A DNA stretch of 64,000 nt from Amylostereum areolatum (Eukaryota > Basidiomycota > Agaricomycetes > Russulales > Stereaceae): positions 62,001 through 126,000 of the forward strand of contig SAXG01000057.1 in NCBI GenBank assembly GCA_012932865.1, given 5' to 3'. Each line of letters starts with the position of its first letter. Position 1 is the stretch's first letter. Shown one piece after another: positions 24,316 to 36,549 of the stretch. Both the position numbers and the translations under genes were made by a program. The notes beneath the pieces are model-generated. The model did no database searches and had not been told where the DNA came from. It saw only the letters and a program-made list of their open reading frames with translations.

Positions 24316-25139
24316 GGATTTATGATTTTCGGCTGTCAAATTTGTCGACGTGCTAGGTTGTCAAAAAGTGTGTCTCGTCAAACACAGAACGTCGAGCGTG
24401 GAGATGCAATGCCAACCTCGATTCCATGCGCTCGCTCGGACCAGCGTCAGTCAGCGCATCTTTGCATGCGTCACGCGTCAATCCCTGTAGACATGGCGAA
24501 AAGGGGACGGATGAAGGACAGTGATGAGTACTACAGTAATAGTACTAGTGAGGGAATAGTACGGCGATGGCAAGTTGACAACCGTCGCCGGACTTACATC
24601 GGGCGTGACTGGACTGGGGAAGACGGCGGGCGTGTGTCGCCGTGTCCGCTGCATCACCGCACTCCAGAGGTTGTCGAGGAGGGACGACGAAGGACCGGAA
24701 GGTACTACGATGTCGGGGGGTAGAGTTAACGGCGCTGCAATGCGCCCGCACGCTTGGGCGCCCGCCCGAATATGGAAACAACGCCGAAGTCGGGCTCACG
24801 TGGCTGGGGAGCATCGACGCGACGCGGGTGCCGCCCTTTCCGTCGTTTCCGAGTCCTTCTCGCAGGGGTCGCTCACATCCACGCAACGTCCCGATGCTTC
24901 TCTGCATGATATCCTCCACCGTACTCTCTATGCGCCATCATTTATGCCCAAGGCGACCACACCCCGCGTCCAAAACTACTTCACCAGACTCAGTGCGTAG
25001 TATCGCCGGGTAGCGAGCCAAGGAAACAGTTCTGTCATCCATCAAGACGCACAACACCTGGCGGGCCAGCATTGTCCTGGTTGACCTATAATTGCTGACA
25101 TGCCTTCAGTATCTGTGCTTTCCTCAAGAGGGACTAGTC
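24316..25139. other. Intergenic, no firm gene
   Basis: A plus-strand frame of about 140 codons (24575-25000) lacks family resemblance and splice support. I leave it uncalled. Confidence 0.35.
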
Positions 25140-25543
25140 TAAGTCTCAGTACTCAGAGCTGTGCAATGCGGCTGTTCTCCTGGTCACCTTCGTCGCTTCT
25201 CCCACAGGACTAGGACAACAGCTCTTGTACTCGCATCATGCATCAGAATTCGGAACCATGCTCCACGATCTTCGCTGGGTGAATTCTGGTCAATGCGATA
25301 TCCGTGCATGGCATCGCGAGAACCCGGTCTTGGAGTTCATCTCCGCCCGTCGTTTCGCATTTTCAAGCCTATTTTGTTTCCAACTCTTGGTTTTAATTGG
25401 AAGGCTGTTGTTTGTGTAACCGCAAGGCGCTGGCGACTGGCAGCATAGGCCCGAAGCTTAGTGCTCAGCGCTTCACACCGAACACCCAGGTCTTTTCCAA
25501 GCTCCAAGTACGAGGATCGGGCTACATCTACCTTTTCAATTAA
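25140..25543 (+). pseudogene. Hypothetical, copy 2 of a diverged pair
   Basis: Diverged relative of the ORF at 4054-4464. Its frame is broken by a stop after LIGRLLFV and resumes as GPKLSAQRFTPNTQVFSK to GSGYIYLFN and a TAA. It keeps five bases missing from copy 1 at the GPKLSA junction, so each copy has its own lesion. The function is unknown. Confidence 0.4.
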
Positions 25544-27344
25544 ACCATGAGATGTATGGACATCTCCACGGACACCTTAAGCGTGCGGTGAGTTTGGCGT
25601 CTCTTCTCCCGTCGTCCGAAGCGCCGCTGTGTCTTTTTTCCGCCGACGACGTTTTGGTTACACTGACGCCATCCTTCACCTACAGCAGTCTTCGTATTGG
25701 GCTTCCCACCTCAGCTGAAGGTGTCGGATAAAGGCGCCCAGTATTCCGGTGTTCTGCATGCGTTGAGTGGATAACCGAGTCTTTTCGGATTGGCCCCTCG
25801 GGCAGTCGCCCAGTGCTCGGAAACGCCGTTCCCCCATTAGTTTTACATGACGAAGAGATAAACGACGACGAAAGGAACCAGTCCGAATGAAGATCGACCT
25901 TTTTGTCCTGCTAACACGCCTGTAGTGCCTTGTACGAAACCATGCGTCGTCGACTAGGGCACCACACCCGGGGACAAGCCTTGTGGTCTACTCTTCCAAG
26001 GAAAATATGTCTCTGTGACTCCGATAGCAGCAAGTAATTCGACGAGAAGCACGTAAGTAACATAAACGCTGCCTCATCGCGTCGAACTCATAAGTTTCCC
26101 GCTGCTGCAGTGTAAGTATACGTAGTAAAAGGCTTCCGATTTGATTCCGATACATATTTCGGAACAGGTCTTCTCATAATGATGTGATCGCCGACAATCC
26201 CGGGTGGGATGCTACCGACAGACCTGTGCAGTCACTGCAGCGTTGTTGATCGGATCTGGGAGCTGAGCGGTGCATGGGAGATAGATAGATATCTGGGAAC
26301 AAAACGGTAAATGACCCCTGTTTCTCTGTGCTACGGGAAGATAGAGAACAGCCCGCAGAATCAAACACGCTCATTCCGCCCTGTTTCCGAGGGGCGTGCT
26401 CTGTATCGGTATATTACTATATAAACAGATGCGGGGAAATGGCATCACGGGTTGCCTAACCCTTCGTGTGCCAACCCTTCGCTTATAGACCCCTCTCGCC
26501 TATACTATCTATATAATCCCACCGCTCACATCTCGTTCGACTCTTGCCCGAGCTCCTCCGGCGACTCCCCCATCCACTAATACCCGTTGGCTACAAGTCC
26601 AACTTCTCATTCGAGGTAGCGACAGCGACCAAGACTCGGGATAGCGGCCCGTCTGCCAGTCCTTTCCGCGCCATGGGCTTCACAATGGGGGATGGCTTTG
26701 CTGTTGACCATACCACCTGCGACATCGAAACCATCGCTCGCCGACGGAGACTAGGTGAGCCCGGTATCGCCGAGTTTTCTCACGCGCCTCAGCCATTATG
26801 CATCAACGACTCCTTCTCTACGACGTTATCGTTTTACTTCATCCAAGTCTCCCGCTCTTTGCGTCTGCGCATCTGAATGTACGCTTGACAGGTGAGGTCA
26901 GAACATATGCTCTGTGTCTGTGCTCGATTCTTTCTGATGCGCACCGAGTTACACAGGATACAAGGACAACACCGTCTTTCCTTGCGTCCCCATAGAAAGA
27001 CCGCCATATATCATCGCCATTCGTCTCAAGGGAGGAACATGGTCTTCTCATTTTTTCTCAGGCATTGCTTTTGTCTTGCTGTGTGGTCCGTGGTCAAGCC
27101 CGAATCCGTTCAATGTCGTCGGAATTGCATTCCGCGCGTCGATGGCATGCGGTTTTGGTCGTAGACTCGTATCAGCTGTATCCTGTGCCGTCCTTGTGTC
27201 TATGAGAACTCACCACCAAGTCCACGGACAGCACAGGAGTCAGCCTGACTCTTTAAAAGCCTCAGGCTGCATCATCTAACCAGGTTCTCTTTGCGCCCCA
27301 ACTTACCACTGCACTACTTCCTCGTCACACGCAAAACTTCCGCC
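25544..27344. other. Gene-poor stretch
   Basis: It holds a possible promoter at 26500-26530 (CTATATAA-like) and an exon-like reading from ATG 26674 (MGFTMGDGFAVDHTTCDIET) ending at a gtgagc donor. I could not extend that exon convincingly, and no known domain is seen. Confidence 0.35.
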
Positions 27345-27892
27345 ATGTCATCACTCCAAAGGACCTTCGACATCTCCCAGGGCCATGACCATCTCATCGT
27401 CACCCATGGGAGACCTACACGCCCCGTTCACCCCGGCTCGTCTGGAGGCAACGGACCCAGTACGTGCTTATTTTTCGTTATGTCAAGGCGCGGGAGTACT
27501 GACGCCCTCGCTCCTCTCCTCCAGACCGTCCAACCAGACCGCGCCCTTCTCGAGATGCACAAAATTATACTCGTCTGTCCGGGCTATCGCTTGCCATGGC
27601 GTCCCAGATCCCGGCGTTCCGCGCCTACAGATCCATACGAGGCCTGTATAGAAGCGCGCAAATAGCCGCCGTCCCTGCTCGAGCTGTTTGCGTCCCCGAC
27701 GTAAGTACATGTCTTATGACACCTTTTCCCAGTTATTCAGACTGCTGATCCACCTGTTCTTTTGTCAGACTAGCAACGTTGCTCTTCCCTGCATCGTTTG
27801 CTCGGTTTGCCCGCACAGAAAAGAGGATAACTTCTGCAGCGACGGGTGCCACGCGGCGTACTACTCAAACTCGTCGACCCGCATTCGCTGAT
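27345..27892 (+). CDS. Small Cys-rich protein, possibly truncated
   Basis: Three exons join in phase: MSSLQRTFDISQGHDHLIV..., then NRPTRPRPSRDAQNYTRLSG..., then TSNVALPCIVCSVCPHRKED followed by NFCSDGCHAAYY and a stop at 27892. The last exon has a CxxC...CxxxC arrangement like a small zinc finger. After a +1 shift the sequence continues open for about 50 codons (KLVDPHSLISEVELAHNQPL), which suggests a frameshift truncated a longer protein. Similar Cys modules precede PARP-like domains in some mushroom proteins; that comparison is from memory and weak. Confidence 0.4.
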
Positions 27893-28346
27893 ATCCGAAG
27901 TTGAACTCGCGCATAATCAGCCATTGCGCCATCCCATGGCGTCCGTGCATATCGTAGATATGTACGTGCTGATGCCAGTGCCCCTCAAGTTCACGGCCTG
28001 AAAGAAATTGTCTGGTTATAACTGAAGTTGTTCTTGCTTTCCAAGTCTCCGCCAAACCTTGTATTTTCTCCATGTCTTTTTCTATCGATGAAGCGGTTGA
28101 GGATGTGAGACGAGAACATTCCGCTACTAGTACTACTCGTCTGATACGACTTCGTCTCGAGCTCCGCCGCGGCTGACCGCACCATGTTTTACGACTTAAG
28201 CTAGAAAGAATGAATAAACCGTTAGAACATGTCGCATGAGCACCACCTGAGTATAGTCAGTACCCCTAGGGCATCTCCTTTTAACAGGAACTGAGGAAGA
28301 AACAGGGTCACCGTCCAGTGTCCTATTGGCGATCGCGGCTTCCCGG

Positions 28347-28398
28347 GTCATGTGACGGACTCCATTGTCCTACCGTGGGAAGATCTGAGCGCGTCGCC
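28347..28398 (+). promoter_or_regulatory. F-box promoter cassette, copy B
   Basis: Order: CATGTGACGG, CCATTGTCCTACCGTGGGAA, then GAGCGCGTCGCC, ending 108 bp before the ATG. The centre TCCTACCGTGGGA is one mismatch from the perfect inverted repeat seen at copy G. Confidence 0.75.
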
Positions 28399-28506
28399 TT
28401 TTCAACCGGCGAACACTGCGACAGCTTTCTCCACAACCACCACGACCTTCCTCGGCCTTCCTCAGCCTTTCTCCCTCTCTCCAACTTAATTAATACATCT
28501 GGTGAA

Positions 28507-31132
28507 ATGCCTGCGTCAACTCGATCGAAAACGGGCAAACTTCCTCGAACTTTGAAACGCAAGACTGCGACCACCCCAGATGACTCCGATGGCGACGATT
28601 CTGGGAGCGAGCGCCCGACGCAGAAGGAAACGAAAGAAAGGGGTACGATGATTTCTCATTGTACCGTATACTTACTGAAACGATGTTCGCCTTCACAGCT
28701 CAACCACTGAAAAAGCGCGCAAAGAAGAACGATGCGGCCCCTCACGCGACCGGATCGTCGACCAAGACTACGACACGCAAGAAGACGGGAGATCTGAGCA
28801 ACCTTCCAGAAATGCCTTTGGACATTCTACGCTACGTGAGACGCATGTATCCTAACTCGCATACACATCTCTGACCTCGCCTCGTACCACGACGCCATCA
28901 GATCTTTGCGCTCCTTCCACCAGATGACCTCGTTCGCATTTCTCGAGCGACAAAGGGATTCCGCGAAGTCTTATCATCTACCGCTTTCGATGGTTTGTGG
29001 AGGGAGTCTTTTGAACATGTGGAATCTCCCCCTCGACCTCCTGATGTGTCGCACCGCCAATGGGCCAATATCGTTTACGGAGGACCCTTTTGCCACGTAC
29101 GTTCCTTGCTTATTCTGAACGTCGATTCCATCTTGATTTCGCTTCAGTGCTGTGGAAGAAATACCCCAGCCAAAATTATCTTCGAGTTTCGCAAGCGCAT
29201 GTGCAGCGAATGTGTCAAGACCCGGTATGTCTTCCCGCACCTATGTCTTTGTCCGTCTTACTCACGCATAAACCTTCCCCAGGTTGCTCCGGACGAGCGA
29301 TATAATCTACCCTAAGCCTCTTTCGTCATATAAGGGGTGGTTGATCAACGTCCACTCCCTCGCCCCGGTGATCACCAGTGAGTACCTTGCCCGTTCTGTT
29401 GTTCAAGCATTGACGGCGACGTACCTTAGGCCCGGGACATAATAGTAAAACGGTATGCGAGTGGCCTGTGCTTAAGGCTGTGTTCAACAGGCTGGTGGCC
29501 CAGTCGGAGGACGTCTCCAAAGCTAGTTATGGAGTTTTGCAAGACAGGCTGACTAGCCTCGTTCAAGTTGAGAAGAGCGCTTTGGAGATATACAAAGAGG
29601 CACGTACGACGTTGCTCCATAAAGGACACCGACTCATCTGTCAACTCGTCTAGCACGTCAAGAAATGCAACGAGTGGCAGGAGCGTCTACTCCAAAAAAT
29701 CCTAGACGAACGACAAGAGATCGCGAATGAGCGTAAGGCGAAGTGAGTGTCTCGAAACTTGCTCAGGGGTATGTTTGCTGAAAGTTGCATCTGCAGCATC
29801 TTGGGACGTTTCATTGAGATGGGGTACACGGAGGCTGAGTGGGATGAAAGGTGGACTATCTAGTCACAAGGAGGTTGACGTGATCAAGCCGCTCACAGAC
29901 AAAGGTGCCTCACTTGTTCGTCGTCTACATGTCCTCGCAGCTCACATGCTCCAACTTAGTCTGGAAGCGCATACTTCCTGTTCTGCAGCCGACGCTGCAG
30001 GTAGCACGGGAGGAGCTGCACCGGAAGGAACAAGCAGCTCGCCGGGCCAACCGCCAATCCGTCGCCGCCAAAATGTACCCAGGATTACTCGCCTCCTTGG
30101 TCCACCCCACGGAGTTCCCTCTCATGCCGACCCGGGACCAATGCCTCACAATCAAGTTCGTCACGGATTTTCTCGACGTGGACGCAGATACCGACGACGA
30201 GTGGCGTGCGAAAGCAAAGAAGATGTTCGCGGCAATGGTTGAACTCGTGCGGGAGGATATTCTGGCCCAGAAGAAGAAATTGGTCGTTCTGCTTCCTCGC
30301 CTCGATGACCCGTCCCCCGAAGACCCAAATGTCATCCCTGGCATCAACGACCTCGACCTCGCTCATTCCGTGTTTCAAGTTGTAGTAACCTCCCGTTACT
30401 ACGATGCTGGGGACTCTCGGGACTCTCATTTTGGCGCGGATGTTCTCAGCCGTGCCTCAAGGAGCAGTCTTTTCCGTACCTCAAAATCCCCGGAGGTAAA
30501 CTTCAACTCTCGCGGGAATGCAACTGTTCTCGCGATCCTGAAGCTTCTGGGCCTCTCTGAGACAACGACGGCACTACAACTCGACGGCCTCTCGGCGCGG
30601 TTCGTGTGCACCCAATGCTCACCATCGAACGAATATGATTTTGGTTCTTACAAACACGTATACGGATTGTATGCACGGACGTGGAGGGATGCGGTACTTC
30701 TCCTCCTTCTTGCGCGACTGGCGGAGCCCTGACCCCAATTTCGTCTCTTCCACAGGTCAACCATATCACAATGTCGCACTCGGCGGGACCTGTGGACAGC
30801 TTCCGATTGCTCGCCGAGGATGAGCTGGCCGATATTCTTCCAAAAGAGCTGGGGCTTAGAGCCGACAGTCGCGTATGGGGCTGTTGTCACTGCCCGATGG
30901 ACGAGGATGGGCCATATTGGATGTGCAAGTCAGAGGCGTTGGCGCACCTCAAACTCAAGTGAGTTTCCCATTGCCGCCCTCCACAGACGGGTGGATCTGG
31001 AGGACAGACCTGATGAATGTTTACAGACATAAGATATCGGAGCCCGTGGAGAACACTGATATCTTCTTCAACCCATGCAAGGAGAAAGCCTGTTCTCAGT
31101 GGCGCGCGATCCTACGCATGCCTAAAGCGTAG
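28507..31132 (+). CDS. F-box protein B, one frameshift
   Basis: Starts MPASTRSKTGKLPRTLKRK, followed by the basic segment QPLKKRAKK and an F-box (LPEMPLDILRY-IFALLPPDD to LWRESF). Next come CCGRNTPAKIIFEFRKRMC, a helical middle (VWKRILPVLQPTLQVAREEL), CTQCSPSNEYDF, CCHCPMDEDGPYWMC and the HKISEPVENTDIFF tail. Relative to copy E there is one extra base near 29850, in GATGAAAGGTGGACTATCTAG, which creates a TAG in frame; downstream exons are otherwise intact. It is either a recent pseudogene or an assembly indel. It is closest to copy E. Confidence 0.75.
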
Positions 31133-31803
31133 GAAGCTATGCTGATATCCGTCATTTTTGCGAATATAGTAGTTTCTATGATGTACTGTTGTATCTCTCA
31201 ATGCAATATTTGATACTGTACTAGTTCTCTCACTGGCAGATAGGATAGTTGCATGCACATGGGCTAAAATGTATAGAAAGAAGCCCTGTGGTTGAGGCAT
31301 GCCTTCCTCGTCTGTATTCTATGCTGGCTTCCACCTGCTTGCCACCGTAAATGCTTGAAAAGACAAGGATCTGCAAGAGACGTCTGTAAGACAGTGCGCG
31401 GTGGTGCAGGCTGACACGAGTCCCGTCTAAGGAACGAAGTCGGTTATGCCTTCGAAGGCCACTGTAGTACAAGTTAGAACTCGACGAATCCTTGAGAGTC
31501 GCAGCTTGAAGGCGTGGACCGGTAGGGAGATAGCCCTTGCGGTGTAGGGGGGATGTAGTACCCGTACAATACTCATGGGTTATCTCGACGGGTTCGTACA
31601 ATGGAATACATGGAAGAAACTGCCAATGCCCACAGAAATAGTCTCACTACAGGCAACAGTCTACAGGAACGTGATACGGCCCGTGGGGTCGAGAGACGGT
31701 CAGCTACGAACGACGTTGAAAACCGTACACGCACCAAGCCCGTAAGATAATGCTACAAACGGAGGATGGTCCGCGTCGACTGGGTGCGTATATTTCCCCC
31801 CTA
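31133..31803. other. Convergent intergenic region, B and S1
   Basis: Shared 3' flank of F-box B (+) and S1 (-). A/T-rich near 31150-31220, with no gene seen. Confidence 0.4.
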
Positions 31804-32254
31804 TTAGGTGCTTGTCGCGAAGACGAACGTCAGTCTACCGGAGGAAAACGCGAATGAAAAAGAAAGTGACGCACAGAAGCGACAGCGTCACGTCCCCGTG
31901 CACCCTCGCCCGGATTTCGATCGCGATATCGAGATTCAGATCCAGCCGAAGCTTGAGCTTCGCGTCGCCCTGGGGGTCGTCGCTCGTGGTGGCAACGCGG
32001 TCGACGAAGCTCTGCGGCTCCTCTAGTTGCATCGGTTGCATCGGTGCCATGCTATCCTGCGGTTGTTGTTGACGCTGCTCCTGCTGTTGGAACGTCTGCT
32101 GCTCACCGAGCGGGGGTAGATTGCTGCGTTGTCCGCCGCGACGGCGGCGGCGGGAAGGGCCTTCTGCATCCGAGGCGGCGGAACTGACAGAGACGCTTCG
32201 ACCGCCGCGACGACGACTTTGCTGGCGGAACTGGGGCTGGTAGGTGTCGGACAT
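31804..32254 (-). CDS. Small Arg/Ser-Gln-rich protein S1
   Basis: Two exons (32254-31875 and 31810-31804) encode 128 residues. The parts are an N-terminus MSDTYQPQFRQQSRRRGGRS, the Ser block VSVSSAASDAEGPS, a basic RRRRRGG run, LPPLGEQQ, a Gln-rich stretch, and the invariant tail LKLRLDLNLDIAIEIRARVH plus GDVTLSLL. The last exon is only 7 nt (final residues LT). Most of the protein should be disordered; the amphipathic tail looks like a short folded or binding element. The function is unknown. It is divergent from F-box C and closest in sequence to S5. Confidence 0.85.
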
Positions 32255-32362
32255 GGAGCAGTTCTTGTTCTCAGTCGATGCGGGAGGATACCTGGGCAGA
32301 GCGACTGTCGTAAAATCTGTCTTAGACCAATTCAGATCAGCGAAGGCGTGCGAGCGAAAGGA

Positions 32363-32563
32363 CGGGTGACGCAGGTATGCGCTCATGTGGCGTTTATGTG
32401 TGGTATCTTTTAATGGTAAAGAGGAGAAGTGCAGGCCGATTTATGGGGTCGTTGTGGAGGTAGAGCTCCTAGTATTTAGTGGGGGGGGCCGTTCGCGTCG
32501 CTATGTCTGGAAGGGCCTTGGTGAAGTTTCCTTGTTCGGTGCAAGAAGAATCAGTGACATCAT
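32363..32563 (-). promoter_or_regulatory. S-family promoter cassette, S1
   Basis: On the minus strand ATGATGTCAC lies at 32563-32554, and ATGAGCGCATACCTGCGTCA plus CCCG at 32386-32363. The second element ends 108 bp upstream of the S1 ATG. Both elements recur before all S genes, with a CGTCA (CRE/ATF-like) core in the proximal one. Confidence 0.75.
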
Positions 32564-33145
32564 AAGGTCGACAGCGCGCGTCTGCCAGAAGCAAAACGAT
32601 CCATGGCAAAGAAGCTATGAGCGTGGAGGCATATCTAGTTCGATTCTCTATTGTGGAGTAAGTGAAAGACGTGGCCGAAAAAGAATGCCTGGGATGTCGA
32701 TGAGCGTGAAAGAGCATGGAGTAGGAGTAAGGTCTAGTAAGGTGATAGCGTTGCCGACGGACGTGCTGATCCTCAGTAGTCTTGGATGTTATTCCAAGGT
32801 CTACGACTCTACGTATAATATGATACCTAAGAGACTTAAATACGATTAATCTTTATAGCGGACGAAAGAGAACAAGCACGCACCCGCGTTCAACGTTCAG
32901 CGTCGGCGACTCGCACGACTTGGATGATATCGATGATTCTTGGAAAACCCGATTTTGAACATGTTCGCGCGGCCACAGGGCGGACTTTTCCACGGAATGG
33001 ATATGCAGTACATCCTTGTTCAGCGCCGACATCCGGAAACCTGCACATAAGTACTTTGTACGAAGGGGAGGATGCTTTCGAAAAGGTGCCGGTGAGGGTT
33101 CAGGAAAGCGGAACTCCGGCCGGATCTACCAAACGTATGTACCGG

Positions 33146-33194
33146 GCACGTGACGTTCGCCATTGTCCCCCCGTGGGAAACCCGGCGCGTCGCC
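33146..33194 (+). promoter_or_regulatory. F-box promoter cassette, copy C
   Basis: GCACGTGACG, CCATTGTCCCCCCGTGGGAA, then CGGCGCGTCGCC, ending 107 bp before the ATG at 33302. The promoter is preserved although the gene is broken. Confidence 0.75.
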
Positions 33195-33301
33195 TGCGAA
33201 CTTTGCAGCATTCAACATTCAACTTCCACCAACCACCACCATCGGTATCATCACCCACACCTCTCCCACATTTAAACCTAGCGAAAAATCTCCTAGGAAT
33301 A

Positions 33302-35968
33302 ATGCATGCCTCCACGCCGCGGAAAGCTCCCAAACGGAAAGGTGCGCAGACATTGACACTCGGCGACGGAATCGTCGCGTGCTAACCTGAACGCTACTGT
33401 GTCCAACAGCTTCTCAACGTTCGAATAAACGTGCAAGGAGGAGCAAAGTCGCAGATGAATCCTCAAAAGATACGCCGGCGATTATTCTTCTGATGCCTCT
33501 GGACTGTTCTTGTGGAGGTAAGTCTGCTTCGACTCGCTCGTGGCTTCGTCGTCAGTGCGATCCTGCTCATTGACATACTACTTTCCAGATACTCCAACAA
33601 CTTCCACCCGATGGTCTCTACCATATGGCACTGCTCAACAAATCTTTTCGTCAACTTCTCCTCTCTCCAGGATCCGATTGGCTGTGGAGGATCTCAGTTC
33701 CAAAACGACGCGCACATGCCGCCGCGGCCATCGGGTGTGTCCTACTACGGGTGGTCCCACATCCTCTTTAGTAACGGGATATGTCATGTGAGAATAATCA
33801 TCTGTAGCTGATTTACGTATCCTAACACCGTCTCCTAGTGCTGCGGTGGAGGGACCCCCGCCAAGTTTATGTTTACCTTTCGCAAACGCGTCTGCGGTAG
33901 ATGTGCGCCGAAACAGTAAGCCTCCCTGCCAACATTTACACACCTCTCTCATGCCTAGCGGTTAGGTATTACTCTGGCAGACAGGATGTCATTCGCATGC
34001 CCGACCGCTTTGTGTCCATACTGGGCTTCTCCGAGTCCTCGCCCCTCGTGAGCAGCTTTTTGCCCACCGTTCTGAGTGTGTTCTCCATCCTATTTCTGCC
34101 GAACGTCCTTTCCATAACAACCTATTTTCCAGATCCCATCTCTTCTACTCGCTTTGGAGGCGAACTCTGCGAGAAAAAGGCGGTCAGTGATTTTTTCGCA
34201 GAGCTCGGAAAACGATGCGACGCCGCTGGGATTGGAAGCAACAAAGAGGAACAATTCGTCCAGTTCGAAAACCTGGTCCGCGAGAAAAGTGAAACGCTGG
34301 TGGAGCATATGAAGGTTCGTGATTACACACGACCGGACGCAGGATGATTGCTGATGTAGCATAGCATGTCGAGATATGCAACAATTGGCAAAAGAACCTC
34401 CGGACGGAGCGCATCAACCAGCGCACAAACAGGTACGTTCGCAAACTTCGACACTGCTCGTGTTTTGGCGCTCAAGGCTCGTCGGGCGGGTTATAGTATC
34501 AAAGCGCGGTTCCTTGCACTGGGATACACGGAGCGGGAATGGGAGCGCAGTGGTCTTAAAAAGCACGAGAAAGTCAAAACGGATGCCCCGCTCACCGACA
34601 ACGGTCAGTTTCTTTGGTCACCTCGAGTGCGCCGAAGCTCTGTAGCTCACAAGCATACCATCCAGGTTGGAAACGCGTTCGAAGAGTCCTCTTGCCATTC
34701 ATGGAGACAGGTAGAGAAGAAGTGCGGAGGGATGAGGCCTACTACCGCCGCCTCGAACGTAGCAAGACCGTTGAAGAGCTCTGTGCCGAGGTCCTTATGC
34801 GTGTTCCCCCCATGGAACTGTCTCAGTATGCCCACCCAAGAAGGCGGATACCGCAATGTGCCATGCATCGACGGCTTTTTAGACACCGATGTCCCCATGG
34901 ATGAAGTTTGGTGCGCGGATGTGAGGAAGGTTTTCGAAACCATGGTCGACAACGTGCGGCGGGAAGTATCCGTTCACAAGGAGCGTATCGCTGGCCTCAT
35001 TCCGACTTCATTTCTCGACGCAACGGCCTCCTCGGACCCTGGAACACTTGCTCACGCTCGCTGTATCTGTATTCGAACGTCCGTGTGACGATGATCGGAA
35101 CAGCTCCTTCCCCGTGTTCCCAAAGGCATATTGGGGTCTCGAAGCTCTCGAAGACACCCCTTTGTACCGCAAACCTGAAGACTCTCCCACGAATCGTGTT
35201 CAGTGCACGCGCGACAGCGATGGTCCGTGCCCTGTTGACCCGCTTAGGCCTTCCGGAGACGACAACGACGGAAGAGCTGGACGTCTCAACCTCACGCTTC
35301 GCATGCCAGTCATGTCTAACAACCCGGGAACATTCAATAGCCCTTGGCCGACCGACAGCCATGCCCACTGTGTATGCGCTCACATGGAGGGAAACGGTAC
35401 CGTTACCTATTCCCTTGGCTCATTTTTCACCGGATGCTGATACGCGATGGTCGTGCTTATAGGTGAATCACATACTGGAAAAGCATTGGAAGGAAGAAAA
35501 CATCGACATCTCTCGTGTGGTCGTCGGGGACGAGCTCGCGGGTGTCTTGGAGCGTGAAGTTGCGCACAGTAAAACGCCAACAGGAAAGGTGTTGGAGTGC
35601 TGCCACTTGGTACTAGGCTATCGATGAGTTTAGTGCCCGCACCATCAGGTGGAGCCGTCAGTTGGAGCTGCGCCACGGTGGCTATCGATAGAGCCCATTC
35701 TATGTGGACTGCAAGTCGACGCGGTGGGCACGCGAAGCTGAAGTTCGTTTTTTGTCTTGTCGCACCCCTCTGCGATGTGTCCGGAGAAAGTGACAATTAA
35801 ACCCATTCGTTTCACAGACACGGTGTCATCCAAGCCCGTTGGAAAAATGTCGACTTTTTCCTTTCAATCCGTTCCGTGCCCAGGTCGCGTGACGACAAAG
35901 ATACCGGAGTCCTGTGCAACCCGCACGAAGATGCGGAGGAGTGGCTTGACTGGACTGGTCCTGTTTAG
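33302..35968 (+). pseudogene. F-box gene C, multiple frameshifts
   Basis: The exon layout of the family is complete, from MHASTPRKAPKRK to a tail reading NVDFFLSIRSVPRS and EEWLDWTGPV. There are at least three frame changes: an extra T in the F-box start (MPLD-VLVE), one after LWRIS before PPRPSGVSYYGWSHILFSNG, and one around ELS-MPTQE in the middle domain. Recognisable parts include LPPDGLYHMALLNKSF, FMFTFRKRVCGRC, GYTEREWERSGLKKHEKV and VNHILEKHWKEENIDISRVV. Closest relative is copy F. The intact promoter and splice sites suggest recent death. Confidence 0.75.
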
Positions 35969-36549
35969 GAGAGACGCCAACGATGTTCAGCCACATACTC
36001 AGGCCGATAGAGAGTTCACTGTACAATTGAGCACATCTGCCAATGTTCATAATGAAGCGTGTCGTCCAAGCTTCCACCCGGTTCTTGTGGCATTATCGAT
36101 GGCCATCCTTCGCCTCGACCCTAACGGAGCTCAATCCCATCGCCTTTTGTTTCTTCAAACGAGCCTTCAAATTAGGGTAGGTGCGCGACGATTGAGCCAG
36201 CATAATAATAGGAGCTGCCGGTGTCCGGACTCTACGGACAAAAGGAGGCAGGCTCAGCGTAAGAGATACTTCGCACGCAAGACGCTTGCTCACACCTTCC
36301 GCCTCCTCTGCACATCGCCGACAAAAAGAATTACTCCGTAAGACGCGCCCTCCGCTATACCACAATAGCACCGTAAGTAGTCGTGTCGAGATGTACCGTA
36401 CGTATGTGCCGTGTAGAGTCCCATAAACCTGCGAAACCATGCCGCGCAACGTCCGAATTACAAACCGAGCCCTAACGAACGTACGAAAACCGAAACGACG
36501 AAGCGTCTGCCCTGCTGTCCGTGTCCGCCGAAACCGAGCGTCCAGCGCC
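35969..36549. other. Intergenic, no gene seen
   Basis: Short frames only, between the end of F-box C and the 3' end of the Kre9-like gene. Confidence 0.4.

Noticed and set aside
24575..25000. Plus-strand frame of about 140 codons
   Set aside because: No family resemblance, biased composition and no supporting promoter or splice context.
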